From assembly GCA_949987565.1 (NCBI GenBank), contig OX465102.1, positions 13,058,216 to 13,122,215 on the forward strand: DNA of 64,000 nucleotides, given 5' to 3'. Each line of letters begins with the position of its first letter. The stretch's first letter is position 1. The position numbers were made by a program, and so were the translations under genes. The stretch comes from Luidia sarsii. Taxonomy: Eukaryota > Echinodermata > Asteroidea > Paxillosida > Luidiidae. This document shows positions 58,501 to 64,000 of this stretch, one piece after another. Under the pieces are notes generated by a model, which made no database searches, had not been told where the DNA came from, and was given only the letters and a program-made list of their open reading frames with translations.

Positions 58501-61500
58501 TAGCTATGGTTGTGGCTATGCCTATGGTTGTGGCTGTGCCTATGCCTATGACTGGCTACGCCTATGCCTATGACTGGCTACGCCTATGGCTATGGCTAAG
58601 GCAATTTGTCCTCATACTCGGCTGTTTTTATGCCATGCCCAATCCGGCCCCTTTTAACAAAGCGAGCGTTTGTCCTGTTTTTCCCATCAATATAATGAAC
58701 TCGTAGCCATAGGCTGGTCTGTGCCAATGCAAAGAGAGACAGCTCACCACGAGAATCATGGAAATGAGATGTATTGCTGCAATCTTCCTGAACAAAGGTC
58801 ACAGCTGGCCCTTTCACCCAAACGATGGCACCAGACGTGCTTCAATCTCACCGTGAACTCAGAGGCTCTATACTTTGCTGCTATGCACCAAAGATCAGGC
58901 TTCTGTCGTGCGGCTTTAGTTTAGGAGTTTGCTGAGCGTGGCATTCCTGCTTGCTTACTTACTTACTGCCCGTTATGCCTCCTGGCATGTAGGGCAGCAA
59001 CAAAAGCTTTCCACTTCAATCTGTCCCAGTCCTTTCTCTGGAGTGATCCCCAGGTCTGGTAGTCATTTCATTTTCCACAGTCAGTCGCCAGGTGTTTTTA
59101 GGGGGGCCGACCCCGTCTTCCTTCTTGAGTCCAATGTAGAGCAGTCTTTGTTATCTGCATTCTGTCAACTCCAAATGTCTCTGGTTCGCTGGACAGGTTT
59201 CGGCCAGGCCGGCGGCTAAGCTTCGTCCCAAACCTCTGCAGGGAGTCACACACAAGGTAAAGACAAAAGGCATCGCTCCTAATATTCGCGATCCAATGAG
59301 GCAGAGTTAGATCAGATGAGAAGATGAGCTTTTCCATCTCTATATTGCCATTAGTCAACCAACTTATCCATCAAATAACCAACTGTAATCCATCAATCAA
59401 CAAAGTAATTCATCAATCAACCAACTAATCCATCGATCAACCAACAAACCTGTCAATCAATCAACCATCTTACCCATCAATCAACCAACTTATCCATCAA
59501 TCAACAAGGTTAGTCATTTATCAATCAATTAATCCATTGATCAACCAACTAATCCATCAATTAATCAACTAATCCACCAGTCAACCAATTTATCCATCAA
59601 ATAACCAACTAATCCATCAATTACCAACTAATTCATCAATCAACCAACTAATCCATCAATCAACCAACTTTTCCATCAAAAAACCAACTAATCCATCAAT
59701 CAACCAAACTATATATCCAAAAACCAACCAATCCAGCAATTAACCAACTAATCCATCAATCAACCAACTTATCCATCAAAAACCAACCAATCCAGCAATT
59801 AACCAACTAATCCATCAATCAACAAAGTTCTTTATTTAATCAACCAACAAATCCATCGATTAACAAACTAATCCCGCAATGATTCAGCTAATTTGTCAGC
59901 CAACCAACTAATCCGTCAAGCCCTCTGCTCATCTTATCGTTCGTCCTTTAGTCCCAGCTCTTTGACGGGCTGGATGAGGAGGACCCAACCCTGAACTCGC
60001 AGATGTTCGTGCCCAGGCGCAGCGTCAAGAAGCTTGTCATCAAGAAGAAGCAAGACGTAAGTTGCCTGAGCATAAACAATGCCCCCTTTAGGATGGCATC
60101 ATGTCTGTGGGTAAAACAGGATGACCAGCCCCCTGTGATCATGTCGCACTTAATACTGCTTCTGACCGACTGCTTACCACTTTGATGCTCGGCGGAAGTG
60201 AATATTTTGTTGGCTGCCTGTATTTTTAAGACTTGAAGGTTTACATGGTGGAAATACTAAGTGGAAGGATTGCAGTGACACCATGTAGCACTTCTCTTTC
60301 AAGAGGGAGTGTGTGGCTCTGAAAAGAGCCAGTAACTGTTTGCATCGGGGAGAATGACGATAGGACTTGAAGGTTTGCATGGTGGAAATACTAAGTGGAA
60401 GGATTGCGGTGACACCATGTAGCACTTCTCTTTCAAGAGGGAGTGTGTGGCTCTGAAAAGAGCCTTTAACTGTTTGCATCAGAGAGAATGACGATAAGAC
60501 TTAAAGGTTTACATGGTGGAAATACTAAGTGGAAGGATTGCGGTGACACCATGTAGCACTTCTCTTTCAAGAGGGAGTGTGTGGCTCTGAAAAGAGCCAG
60601 TAACTGTTTGCATCGGGGAGAATGGCGATAAGACCTGAAGGTTTGCATGGTGGAAATACTAAGTGGAAGGTTTGCGGTGACACCATGTAACAGTTCTCTT
60701 TCAAGAAGTGTGGCTCTGAAAATAGCCGGCAACTCAATGTTTTGGGCAGTGTGTACTCTGCCCTCGGCCTGTATTTTCGGCCTGTATTTTTCTCAGCAGG
60801 CAAACTGGGCCAAGCCCGGAGTGTAGAGTGTAGAGTGTCTGGCACCATTTTCACCTACACGGTATATTATATCTGCTTATTTCTTTTAATTAATTTTTTT
60901 CAATCTTTTCGGCAGAAGTCCGAGGAGGACCAGCTACTGAACTCCAGTCGCTCGTTGGCCCAAGAGGATGACCTCCTCTCCCCCATGCCCAAATATCCCG
61001 GCGAGCTCGCCTCCAAGCAGTCACCCCTGGCCAGGTACAGTGACCGTCACCCCCGCAACTCACCCCCCCTACCCCCTAGCAACCAACCCTCCAGCACGGA
61101 CCAGACTCGCAGATTGTCAACCGATCCGAATTCGGAGCCGCGGTTCCGTTGCTCAACGCCCTCACCAGCACAACAAGCCCCACCCCATTCCGAACACCAC
61201 CAGGCGTTTTTAGAGCAGATTTTTTTAGAGAAATTAAAATCAAGTCAAGTGAAAAAGAAAAAAAATAAAAATAATTGGATTAAACTTTCATGGTTTTTGA
61301 AAAATCAAAACAGAAAAACCGTCTCGAAGGCAAAAAAAAAAAAAAAAAAAAATCCAAAAAACGCCCAAGCCTACCACTACGCCCATCCCAGCAAAGATAG
61401 TTGACCACAGGGGAAGGGCACCACCTAAGGGCTGGATAGCTCAGGTGGTAAGAGTACTGTAAGCATGCCATGGGTTTACGGGTCTAGTCCCAGTGCCGTC

Positions 61501-63827
61501 AAATTCTCTTCAGATTGGTTCTGAATGTGTTTGGTCTCTCACACAGGAGGGAGTCGTTGCCTGATGGTGATGCTTCCTTGGAGACGCCAGGTGGCACCCG
61601 TCTGTTCACCAAGGTGACGCGAAACGACAGCCCCACCACCTCCAGGTACAGAAGCCCACCAGGCATTAAGCCTTGTTCGAAACAAAAAGATGACCATCAG
61701 TAAATCCAAAACAAGAATTAGGCTTTGTGAAATATTGACCACTGCTCTCTGCAAATGATGCCTAGTATCATTAGTCTTTATCATCATTTGCCTTTCATCT
61801 TGCGAGATAGAAACTGTGTAAATAAGACGGAAATCTGTGGACATCGATGTTTTCTGATCTCTTCCCAATGTTGTATTGGGACTTTAGGTTCTGTGCCAAA
61901 ATGTGTGAACCCACATGACCGTTTCTCCGGTCCGATTCTCTCCCACCCCTTCCCCAGTCCCAAGGCCTCGACCGACCCCGACTGCACCCTCACCAGTCTG
62001 AACGTTAAGCCCAAGGCTGCTGCCGGCACCGGCGCCGCCACCCCGAGCCGCCACAACGCCAGCGAGCTCTCCTCGGCCAGCAGCGACCTGGACCAGTCGT
62101 CGCTGGTCGCTGCGGGCGAGGACGACGGCGGCGAGGAGGAGGAGGGCCTGGCCGGCGACCAGGAGAACACGCCGCCGCCGCACCCGGGCGGTGTGGTTCT
62201 GCGGCGGGCGGGCTACTACACCATCCCCTCCCTGGAGGAGCTGGCCGAGTTGGTGACGGAGGAGGAGGAGGCGGAGGAGGAGGGAGACGGCAGCGGCGGA
62301 CGGGTGGTACTGTACGTGGAGGACCTGACCATCGGGCGGGCGGGCTACGGCAGCGTCTTCTTCCCCGGGATGACCAACCTGGCTGGACTGAACTTGGACG
62401 AGATCGGTGAGGGCCCTTCGTTCCTGTCTCCCTTGACTGGACTGTCATTGTTACTGTTGACAACATTGCTGTCATTATCACTGTCATATTTACAAGCATC
62501 ACCATCACCTCCACCACCACCATCACCACCACCACCATTGTCACAACCACCATCACAACTGGCTACCGTCACCATCATCACCACCATCATCACCACCATC
62601 ATCACCACCATCATCACCACCATCACCATCACCACCACCATCACCATCACCACCACCATTGTCACAACCACCATCACAACTGGCTACCGTCACCATCATC
62701 ACTACCATCATCACCACCACCACCACCACCACCACCATCACCATCACCATCACCACCACCATTGTCACAACCACCATCACAACTGACTACCGTCACCATC
62801 ATCACCACCATCATCACCACCACCACCACCACCACCACCACCACCATCACCATTATCACAACCACCATCACAACTGACTACAGTCACCATCATCACCACC
62901 ATCATCACCACCACCACCACCACCACCACCACCATTATCACAACCACCATCACAACTGACTACCGTCACCATCATCACCACCACCATCATCACCACCATC
63001 ACCACCATCATCATCACCACCACCACAACCACCACAACCACCACAACCACCACCACCACCACCACCACAACCACCACCACCACCACCACCACCATCACCA
63101 CCACCACCACCACCACCACCACCACCATCACCACTACCATCACTGCCACCTCCATCATCACCACCACCACCACCACCACTGCCATCACCATAGTTGTAGT
63201 CATCTACCGTGCTGCTTCTTACTTCCCTTACAAATGGACCATACAGTTTCTCAGACCTTGGGCACCCATTTCTAGCCACACCTGTGGATACAAAAGCCTT
63301 ATTCCCAGGGATGTAAGACTTCCGGAAATTTCCGGATTTCTGGAAGTGGCTGAATTTATTTGTTTAATTTCATGTCAAACTGGTATCTCAAACTGCTCAA
63401 TTTTATCTGTTAAAACCCTAAAAAAAACTGAAGGGCGCCTGCACCCCTGCTGTCAATCTCGCCATCGCATCTCTCGGTCGCATAAGAGCTCACTCGCAGT
63501 CACACAATTTATTGGCCTTTGGTGATTTTCAGGAAATGACCATGTCGGTCACTTATATCCCTGTATTCAGCTTACACTTTGGCCAATCCAAGCACTGCAG
63601 CGTTGGCATTTTGCTTTTATGAAAGGAACTCCACCTTTCTGTGCCTTAACTAATCAGCATATTCGTCTCTCTTTCCCCCCCCTCTAGTTCATTTCCGTCG
63701 CAAGGAGATCACCGTCTACCCAGATGACACCCACAAGCCACCCATTGGGAAGGACCTGAACAAGAAGGCCGAGGTGACACTGGATCGGACCTGGCCCATC
63801 GACAAGACCTCCCGCAAGCCCATCATG
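22411..63827 (+). CDS. NUP98: NUP98 (nucleoporin Nup98, probably Nup98-Nup96 precursor; partial, 3' end outside window)
   Basis: Nineteen exons join in frame to 884 codons. Residues 1-165 and 202-497 are FG-repeat sequence with at least eight GLFG motifs, which in the nuclear pore form the cohesive permeability barrier and bind transport receptors. A GLEBS motif (about 160-213) that docks the mRNA-export factor RAE1 interrupts the repeats. Residues 498-687 form the usual linker with [12 protein letters not shown]. From about 765 the autoproteolytic domain begins ([13 protein letters not shown]). The self-cleavage HF|S site is about 70 residues beyond the last exon seen. The start ATG at 22481 opens [13 protein letters not shown], a typical Nup98 N-terminus. 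Exon GC is far above intron GC. It is transcribed divergently from OCA2. Confidence 0.97.
23004..23927. repeat. 77-bp tandem array in NUP98 intron 1 (12 copies)
   Basis: The unit CTGAATTCTAGGCCACGAT...ACCTGGCTGACTTTGGCC is nearly identical across 12 copies, with diverged first and last units. A single diverged half-unit (CCAGCCAGAGGGGTGGATAT then GACTTTGGCCACCATT) sits at 22547-22596, just after exon 1. Confidence 0.95.
24600..24720. repeat. Penelope-like end remnant
   Basis: ACAGTCTGCTTACTAACTTAA and ACAAATCTCAAAAGGGCCTGAC, then AAGTTCCTTTGAAAGGATCGAAACATC: a worn inverted pair of terminal repeats. Confidence 0.5.
25365..25441 (+). mobile_element. tRNA-derived SINE, copy 5
   Basis: GCTGGATAGCTCAGATGGGAA and GGTTCAAATTCTTGTCAAGTC with the usual leader from 25311. 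It lies in NUP98 intron 1. Confidence 0.65.
26137..26292 (+). CDS. NUP98: NUP98 exon 2: FG repeats
   Basis: Residues 17-68, [12 protein letters not shown] to TFGQTSSS with one GLFG. Acceptor CAATCATCCAG, donor TCATCAG|GTATGG, phases 1 to 1. Confidence 0.95.
27179..27307 (+). CDS. NUP98: NUP98 exon 3: FG repeats
   Basis: Residues 69-111, [13 protein letters not shown] to SSFGSFGSK. Acceptor CCCATTGTAG, donor CCAAAC|GTAAGT, phases 1 to 1. Confidence 0.95.
27483..27590. repeat. Small fold-back element, 35-bp arms
   Basis: GCCATTTTGTTTCCATTG...CGTACGGCGTGGGG is repeated inverted as CCCCACGCCGTAC...CAATGGAAACAAAATGGC with one mismatch and a 38-base centre. It lies 175 bases after NUP98 exon 3. 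Confidence 0.8.
27635..27895. repeat. Three direct repeats of about 105 bp
   Basis: GGTCACGTGGTTGAAGAGCG followed by CCCTCACAG and TAGTCTTGGCTGGCAGTGAC occurs three times, the last shortened. Confidence 0.8.
28930..29119 (+). pseudogene. Non-LTR retrotransposon ORF2 C-terminal relic
   Basis: One frame reads [20 protein letters not shown] and [10 protein letters not shown] before a stop, after an internal TGA. WNSLP followed by an FKxxL-like segment is typical of the C-terminal end of CR1/Jockey-type ORF2 proteins. Too short to name the clade. Confidence 0.45.
30530..30810. repeat. Degenerate AATCCTCCACAATCCTCC repeat
   Basis: Short words AATCCTCCACAATCC and TGTAAATTTAACA recur about every 60 bases, first in one orientation and then inverted near 30805 (GAGGATTTTGGAGGATTG-like). 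Confidence 0.6.
31637..32420. repeat. Long polypyrimidine array (CCCT)n
   Basis: Almost 800 bases of CCCT tetranucleotides interrupted by CATCCCTCCTCACTCCCCT words. A 107-base segment containing CACAAAGCCAGTCAGGCTAC is duplicated at the right end. Both strands show long spurious ORFs. In NUP98 intron 3. Confidence 0.97.
33300..33500. repeat. Second polypyrimidine tract
   Basis: CCCTCCCTGCCTCCCT repeats in NUP98 intron 3. Confidence 0.9.
33501..36270. other. NUP98 intron 3, middle part
   Basis: No supported gene. One hammerhead-like relic at 35600-35642 is listed separately. Short ORFs here have no recognisable domain. Confidence 0.45.
35600..35642 (+). ncRNA. Degenerate hammerhead-like motif
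   Basis: TTGAGGA (C3 of the core changed to T), then a GGCCA...TGGTCC stem with one bulge, then GAAACGTT. The arrangement resembles the minimal hammerheads of Penelope-like ends; the C3 change makes activity unlikely. Confidence 0.3.
36271..36731. mobile_element. MITE family B, copy 2 (both ends present)
   Basis: Inverted ends CTGTTCCCACTAC and GTAGTGGGAACAG bound a 461-base element. AATCGCGATTCAAA-type words lie near both ends. Compared with copy 1 it has gained an ACATGTACATGTA insertion at 36650-36662. Confidence 0.85.
38705..38764. mobile_element. Solo end of the TAAGGTTGTTCGATAT hAT-like family
   Basis: GATATCGCGATATTCTATCGG and GGATATCGAACAACCTTA match the right end of the element at 47241-48734. 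Confidence 0.6.
39150..39305. repeat. Penelope-like end on the minus strand with degraded partner
   Basis: GTTGCAAACTGCTTACTGGC through AGTGGGCCTGATG and TTTCGATCCTAGCAGGACC is the reverse complement of the 18.2-kb 3' end. A worn plus-strand copy precedes it. Confidence 0.65.
41986..42146 (+). CDS. NUP98: NUP98 exon 4: GLFG repeats and start of GLEBS
   Basis: Residues 112-165, [12 protein letters not shown] to NGTTVKFN, where GTTVKFN opens the GLEBS motif. Acceptor CTGCTGCAG, donor TTCAAC|GTGAGT, phases 1 to 0. The last 18 bases and the donor are the seed of the tandem array that follows. Confidence 0.97.
42129..44150. repeat. 37-bp array made from the NUP98 exon 4 / intron 4 junction
   Basis: The unit GGTCAAGTTCAAC|GTGAGTACC plus GAGTAGTCCCAGTTT starts inside exon 4 (VKFN codons) and repeats about 54 times without interruption. 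About 34 units keep GTGAGT at the position of the true donor; others read GTGAGC, ATGAGT, ATAAGT or GTCAGC. A 22-unit higher-order period is visible: the rare word CAGGTTTTGTCAAG recurs about 814 bases apart. Confidence 0.98.
44492..44568 (-). mobile_element. tRNA-derived SINE-like head
   Basis: The minus strand reads GCTGGATAAGCTCAGTTGTAG and GGGTCCAAATCCCCGGTCCAG, a diverged member of the same tRNA-derived family. Confidence 0.5.
44812..45162. repeat. Polypyrimidine minisatellite with CCATCTCTCCCTCC words
   Basis: About 350 bases of CCCTCCCTTCCCCC and CATCCCTCCATCTCTCC blocks in intron 4. Spurious ORFs on both strands. Confidence 0.95.
45835..46310. repeat. Degenerate GCT/GTT triplet-rich tract
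   Basis: GCTGTTGCTGCT-like triplets recur throughout intron 4 here without forming a pure repeat. It contains ACATGTACATGTACACGTACATGT at 46162-46185. Confidence 0.75.
46958..47232. repeat. CCCTA pentamer array (left half)
   Basis: About 55 copies of CCCTA, i.e. TAGGG on the other strand, with occasional CCTAT variants. One base shorter than the animal telomere unit. Confidence 0.95.
47241..48734. mobile_element. hAT-like DNA transposon, nonautonomous, inside the CCCTA array
   Basis: Ends TAAGGTTGTTCGATAT and ATATCGAACAACCTTA are inverted repeats, and AACCCATG flanks both sides exactly (47233-47240 and 48735-48742), an 8-bp target duplication as made by hAT transposases. Subterminal regions are dense in CGATATCGCGATATCG. 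No transposase could be recognised in the 1.49-kb interior; a 184-codon ORF has no known domain. Confidence 0.88.
48743..48797. repeat. CCCTA pentamer array (right half)
   Basis: The array resumes directly after the target duplication. Confidence 0.9.
48798..49030 (+). mobile_element. 5'-truncated Penelope-like 3' end
   Basis: Starts in the GIY-YIG C-terminal codons (GCTGTCCGTCTAAG, then ACTTCCAGGAGGGAAATGA) and ends TTGAGAAGGGTCCTGCTGGG plus ATCGAAACGACATGCCCTC. It is joined directly to the end of the CCCTA array. Confidence 0.75.
49670..50905. repeat. 33-bp minisatellite containing a histone-stem-loop-like hairpin (about 37 copies)
   Basis: The unit GCTCTGAGAAGAGCCTGTG plus AAAGAATGAGTATA includes GGCTCTGAGAAGAGCC-type hairpins. 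On the minus strand this is GGCTCTTCTCAGAGCC, one loop base from the histone mRNA stem-loop. Because 33 is divisible by three, several frames on both strands stay open for hundreds of codons; these ORFs are artefacts. Several units carry CATGTA insertions. Confidence 0.95.
51112..51219 (+). CDS. NUP98: NUP98 exon 5: GLEBS core
   Basis: Residues 166-201, [17 protein letters not shown] to [10 protein letters not shown]. This is the RAE1-binding core and is nearly identical in pattern to vertebrate NUP98. Acceptor ATCCTCTACAG, donor TTTGAG|GTAGGC, phases 0 to 0. Confidence 0.97.
51539..51874. mobile_element. TTAA MITE (family C), copy 2
   Basis: Reverse-orientation relative of 983-1364: shares GAGACTCGGTTGGCGGATTG and ACCAATGTTGTGTAGGGGC then TTTAA. 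The left tip is deleted. It lies just before NUP98 exon 6. Confidence 0.75.
51954..52137 (+). CDS. NUP98: NUP98 exon 6: end of GLEBS, FG repeats
   Basis: Residues 202-262, [16 protein letters not shown] then FG sequence ending VFGTSTQ. Acceptor ATTGCTCAG, donor CCCAGT|GTGAGT, phases 0 to 1. Confidence 0.97.
52240..53020. repeat. Degenerate CTTCGTTC / CTTCCTTC tract
   Basis: About 780 bases of octameric GTTCCTTC-type sequence with growing decay toward the right, in intron 6. Confidence 0.95.
53221..53384 (+). CDS. NUP98: NUP98 exon 7: GLFG repeats
   Basis: Residues 263-317, [17 protein letters not shown] to FGQNTGNK with two GLFG. Acceptor TTCCATTTCAG, donor AACAAG|GTCAGT, phases 1 to 0. Confidence 0.97.
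53743..53868 (+). CDS. NUP98: NUP98 exon 8: GLFG repeats
   Basis: Residues 318-359, [16 protein letters not shown] to GFTQGQ. Acceptor CTTCTGACAG, donor GGCCAG|GTAGGG, phases 0 to 0. Confidence 0.97.
53923..54197. mobile_element. Fold-back MITE with roughly 110-bp arms
   Basis: ATGGGCCCGGACAGATGTACC then TATACACTCGCGAGCTGAAC and AGGCTTTTGGATGTC are repeated inverted on the right, leaving a centre of about 60 bases. GGGAG flanks both sides and may be the target duplication. Intron 8. Confidence 0.8.
54384..54419 (+). ncRNA. Hammerhead-ribozyme-like motif (minimal, Penelope type)
   Basis: CTGACGA (54384-54390) matches the conserved CUGANGA box. GAGCAG (54392-54397) pairs perfectly with CTGCTC (54406-54411) as stem II, then GAAA (54412-54415) and CGTT, with predicted cleavage after 54419. 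Stem I is only three base pairs (CTC with GAG) and stem III would need dimerisation through ACGT, as described for metazoan Penelope-like hammerheads. One extra C (54391) lies between the box and stem II and may lower activity. Confidence 0.5.
54428..54462 (+). promoter_or_regulatory. Histone-type 3' end signal: stem-loop plus U7-complementary element
   Basis: GGCTCTTTTCAGAGCC (54428-54443) is an exact match to the 16-base replication-dependent histone mRNA stem-loop, followed by ACA. CAAAAGAG (54455-54462), 11 bases later, is complementary to the conserved 5' end of U7 snRNA. No histone ORF precedes it; instead the hammerhead-like motif ends eight bases upstream. Confidence 0.75.
54656..54803 (+). 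CDS. NUP98: NUP98 exon 9: GLFG repeats
   Basis: Residues 360-408, [16 protein letters not shown] to GTAGTAGF with two GLFG. Acceptor CTCTCCTCAG, donor GATTCG|GTGAGC, phases 0 to 1. Confidence 0.97.
55458..55575. repeat. 27-bp minisatellite
   Basis: GATGATGGTAGGGATAGTGA plus TGGTGAA repeated four times, followed by degenerate GATGAGGAT sequence, in intron 9. Confidence 0.9.
56112..56309 (+). CDS. NUP98: NUP98 exon 10: FG repeats, glycine-rich
   Basis: Residues 409-474, [17 protein letters not shown] to GGLGGFGTT. Acceptor CTCAACCCAG, donor CCACAA|GTGAGT, phases 1 to 1. The intron start GTGAGTACCGAGT is identical over 13 bases to the start of intron 4. Confidence 0.97.
56430..56911. mobile_element. 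AGGGATGTAAG MITE, copy 1, carrying a nested insertion
   Basis: Ends AGGGATGTA and TACATCCCT; flanks GGCATCAT and GCCATCAC are probably an eroded 8-bp target duplication. The interior matches 63307-63562 (TGAAGGGTGCCTGCACCCCTG, then GGTGATTTTCAGGAAATGAC) except for a 202-base insertion at 56520-56721. Confidence 0.8.
56520..56721. mobile_element. Self-contained inverted pair of Penelope-like ends, with target duplication
   Basis: The left arm ends in TTTAGTGGGCCTGATA then TTTCGATCCTAGCAGG, and the right arm reads CGAAACGTCAGGCCCACTAAA. Flanking GGTATCTCAAACTG (56506-56519) and GGTATCTCTACTG (56722-56734) look like a 13-14-base duplication of the uninterrupted site at 63382-63395. Confidence 0.8.
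57268..57337 (+). CDS. NUP98: NUP98 exon 11: end of the FG region
   Basis: Residues 475-497, [16 protein letters not shown] to TASIG. Acceptor TTGATTCCAG, donor GGCAA|GTAAGT, phases 1 to 2. A 70-base exon. Confidence 0.93.
57425..57620. repeat. Histone-stem-loop repeat family, inverted pair
   Basis: The minus-strand stem-loop GGCTCTTTTCAGAGCC is exact at 57490-57505; a damaged plus-strand copy (GCTTTTCAGAGCCACC) follows at 57548-57563. Flanking words GGTGTTACTGCAAAC and TCACCGCAAACCTTCCACTT mark the same family as 54428 and 60231. Confidence 0.8.
57683..57788 (+). CDS. NUP98: NUP98 exon 12: linker with [12 protein letters not shown]
   Basis: Residues 498-533, [16 protein letters not shown] to [15 protein letters not shown], equivalent to SPFGDSPLFRN of vertebrate NUP98. 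Acceptor TTTTTTAAG, donor CTCAGT|GTGAGT, phases 2 to 0. Confidence 0.97.
58190..58610. repeat. Degenerate GGCTATGGCTATG hexamer tract around exon 13
   Basis: GGCTATGGTTATGGCTAT-like words occur on both sides of exon 13 (58201-58260 and 58484-58600) and earlier near 57868-57912. Confidence 0.75.
58358..58438 (+). CDS. NUP98: NUP98 exon 13: linker
   Basis: Residues 534-560, [20 protein letters not shown] to QHK, matching the LKPTNPAAQKALT block of vertebrates. Acceptor CCGCAACAG, donor CACAAG|GTGAGA, phase 0 both sides. Confidence 0.97.
59197..59256 (+). CDS. NUP98: NUP98 exon 14: short basic linker exon
   Basis: Residues 561-580, [20 protein letters not shown], a 60-base exon equivalent to the PRPATRVRPKALQ segment of vertebrates. 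Acceptor CGCTGGACAG, donor CACAAG|GTAAAG, phase 0 both sides. No long ORF covers it; it was found by homology and phase. Confidence 0.85.
59345..59935. repeat. Degenerate roughly 20-bp repeat (CAACCAACTAATCCATCAAT)
   Basis: About 28 loosely conserved units fill intron 14 up to the branch/acceptor region of exon 15. Confidence 0.93.
59952..60056 (+). CDS. NUP98: NUP98 exon 15: linker with FDGLDEEDP and VKKLVIK
   Basis: Residues 581-615, [19 protein letters not shown] to [11 protein letters not shown], matching LFDGLDDDEPSLANGAFMP and IKKLVLK of vertebrates. Acceptor GTCCTTTAG, donor CAAGAC|GTAAGT, phase 0 both sides. Confidence 0.97.
60231..60735 (-). repeat. 134-bp tandem repeats carrying histone-type stem-loops
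   Basis: Almost four units, spacing exactly 134 bases. On the minus strand each has GGCTCTTTTCAGAGCCACAC (exact at 60315-60330, 60449-60464, 60583-60598; one mismatch at 60712-60727) then CTCTTGAAAGAGAA and GGTGTCACCGCAA. The second reads AAAGGCTCTTTTCAGAGCCAC, matching even the usual AAA and AC flanks. Intron 15. Confidence 0.95.
60916..61034 (+). CDS. NUP98: NUP98 exon 16: acidic/serine linker
   Basis: Residues 616-654, [19 protein letters not shown] to SKQSPLA. Acceptor TTTTCGGCAG, donor GCCAG|GTACAG, phases 0 to 2. The frame stays open past the donor, but that extension runs into lysine-rich A-tract and SINE sequence, so it is treated as intron. Confidence 0.9.
61431..61501 (+). mobile_element. 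tRNA-derived SINE, copy 6
   Basis: GCTGGATAGCTCAGGTGGTA A box and GGGTCTAGTCCCAGTGCCGTC B-box region, with leader CCCAGCAAAGATAGTTGACC. About 45 bases before NUP98 exon 17. Confidence 0.65.
61547..61645 (+). CDS. NUP98: NUP98 exon 17: linker
   Basis: Residues 655-687, [17 protein letters not shown] to RNDSPTTS. Acceptor TCACACAG, donor TCCAG|GTACAG, phases 2 to 2. A SINE head lies about 45 bases upstream of the acceptor. Confidence 0.93.
61958..62406 (+). CDS. NUP98: NUP98 exon 18: linker and first half of autoproteolytic domain
   Basis: Residues 688-837. After an acidic linker, [19 protein letters not shown] opens the autoproteolytic domain, followed by [13 protein letters not shown] and GLNLDEI. 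The loop after ELAELV carries a glutamate/glycine-rich insertion ([15 protein letters not shown]) longer than in vertebrates. Acceptor CTTCCCCAG, donor GATCG|GTGAGG, phases 2 to 1. Confidence 0.98.
62500..63195. repeat. CAC/CAT triplet minisatellite in NUP98 intron 18
   Basis: Triplets (ACC)n and (ATC)n are organised in roughly 95-base units bounded by TTGTCACAACCACCATCACA and CTGACTACCGTCACC words, about five units, then purer (CAC)n. Confidence 0.95.
63307..63562. mobile_element. AGGGATGTAAG MITE, copy 2 (empty site)
   Basis: Ends AGGGATGTAAGACTTCCGG and ATATCCCT. It contains the uninterrupted GGTATCTCAAACTGCTCA that is split in copy 1. Confidence 0.8.
63688..63827 (+). CDS. NUP98: NUP98 exon 19: autoproteolytic domain, continued
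   Basis: Residues 838-884, [19 protein letters not shown] to [13 protein letters not shown], matching HIRRKEVVVYLDD and VWPTDKTSR of vertebrates. Acceptor CCCCTCTAG, donor ATCATG|GTAAAG, phases 1 to 0. The catalytic HFS is in an exon beyond the window. Confidence 0.98.
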
Positions 63828-64000
63828 GTAAAGGGAAAGTCCCAACGGGTGTATGGAACTCGATCAGACCAGGGCCCATTCATCGTAGACCCGCTTAAGC
63901 CCTACAATTTGCTGAAGCACAAAAAGCCAGGATTCATAGGATCACTTTGCCAACCCAAACTTTACTATTGTTTCAAAATAATGTTCCTTAATTCTGAATG

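Noticed and set aside
61035..61400. Extension of NUP98 exon 16 through the open frame to 61404
   Set aside because: GTACAG donor and phase fit exon 17; the extension runs into an A-rich tract and SINE leader.
62500..63195. Poly-His or poly-Val ORFs
   Set aside because: Frame readings of the CAC triplet array.

Overview
This window looks like nuclear DNA of a marine invertebrate animal. Two intron-rich protein genes are transcribed away from each other, exons are short with GT-AG junctions, and the introns are packed with tRNA-derived SINEs, MITEs, Penelope-like retroelement debris and minisatellites. The palindromic word TACATGTA is scattered throughout. An amphioxus, hemichordate or echinoderm would fit, but the species cannot be fixed from sequence alone.

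Left part, about 690-13054, minus strand: eleven exons of an OCA2/P-protein orthologue, a 12-TM-type anion/sodium-symporter-family protein of pigment organelles. The exons carry the N-terminal cytoplasmic region, TM1, the luminal loop and roughly the first half of the transporter core. The C-terminal third lies beyond the left edge. All reading-frame phases join if a GTGTAG donor is used at the TM1 exon.

Middle part, about 13.1-22.4 kb: the divergent intergenic or 5'-noncoding interval. It holds a 2.6 kb array of an 8-bp CCAAT-containing unit, a decayed Penelope-like element with reverse transcriptase and GIY-YIG endonuclease remnants, an AGT/ACT cruciform microsatellite, and two MITEs.

Right part, 22411-63827, plus strand: nineteen exons of NUP98, the GLFG nucleoporin and probably NUP98-NUP96 precursor, with 884 codons in the window. 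They cover the GLFG repeats, a GLEBS (RAE1-binding) motif split over three exons, and most of the autoproteolytic domain. The cleavage site is off the right edge. Phases of all nineteen exons agree.

The most unusual content is in the NUP98 introns. (1) A roughly 54-copy, 37-bp minisatellite is an amplification of the exon 4 5' splice junction itself, so intron 4 starts with dozens of decoy donors. (2) A repeat family joins a hammerhead-ribozyme-like motif directly to a perfect replication-dependent histone mRNA 3' stem-loop and a U7-complementary downstream element; relatives are amplified as 134-bp tandem units, and a 33-bp minisatellite contains a similar hairpin. (3) A 202-bp inverted pair of Penelope ends sits between target-site duplications in a MITE whose empty-site paralogue is also in the window. 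(4) Three independent paralogue comparisons show CATGTA hexamers inserted at TA. Other introns hold TAGGG pentamer arrays split by a 1.5-kb hAT-like element with a perfect 8-bp target duplication, polypyrimidine tracts, and several fold-back elements. Long ORFs in the tandem arrays are repeat artefacts, not genes.
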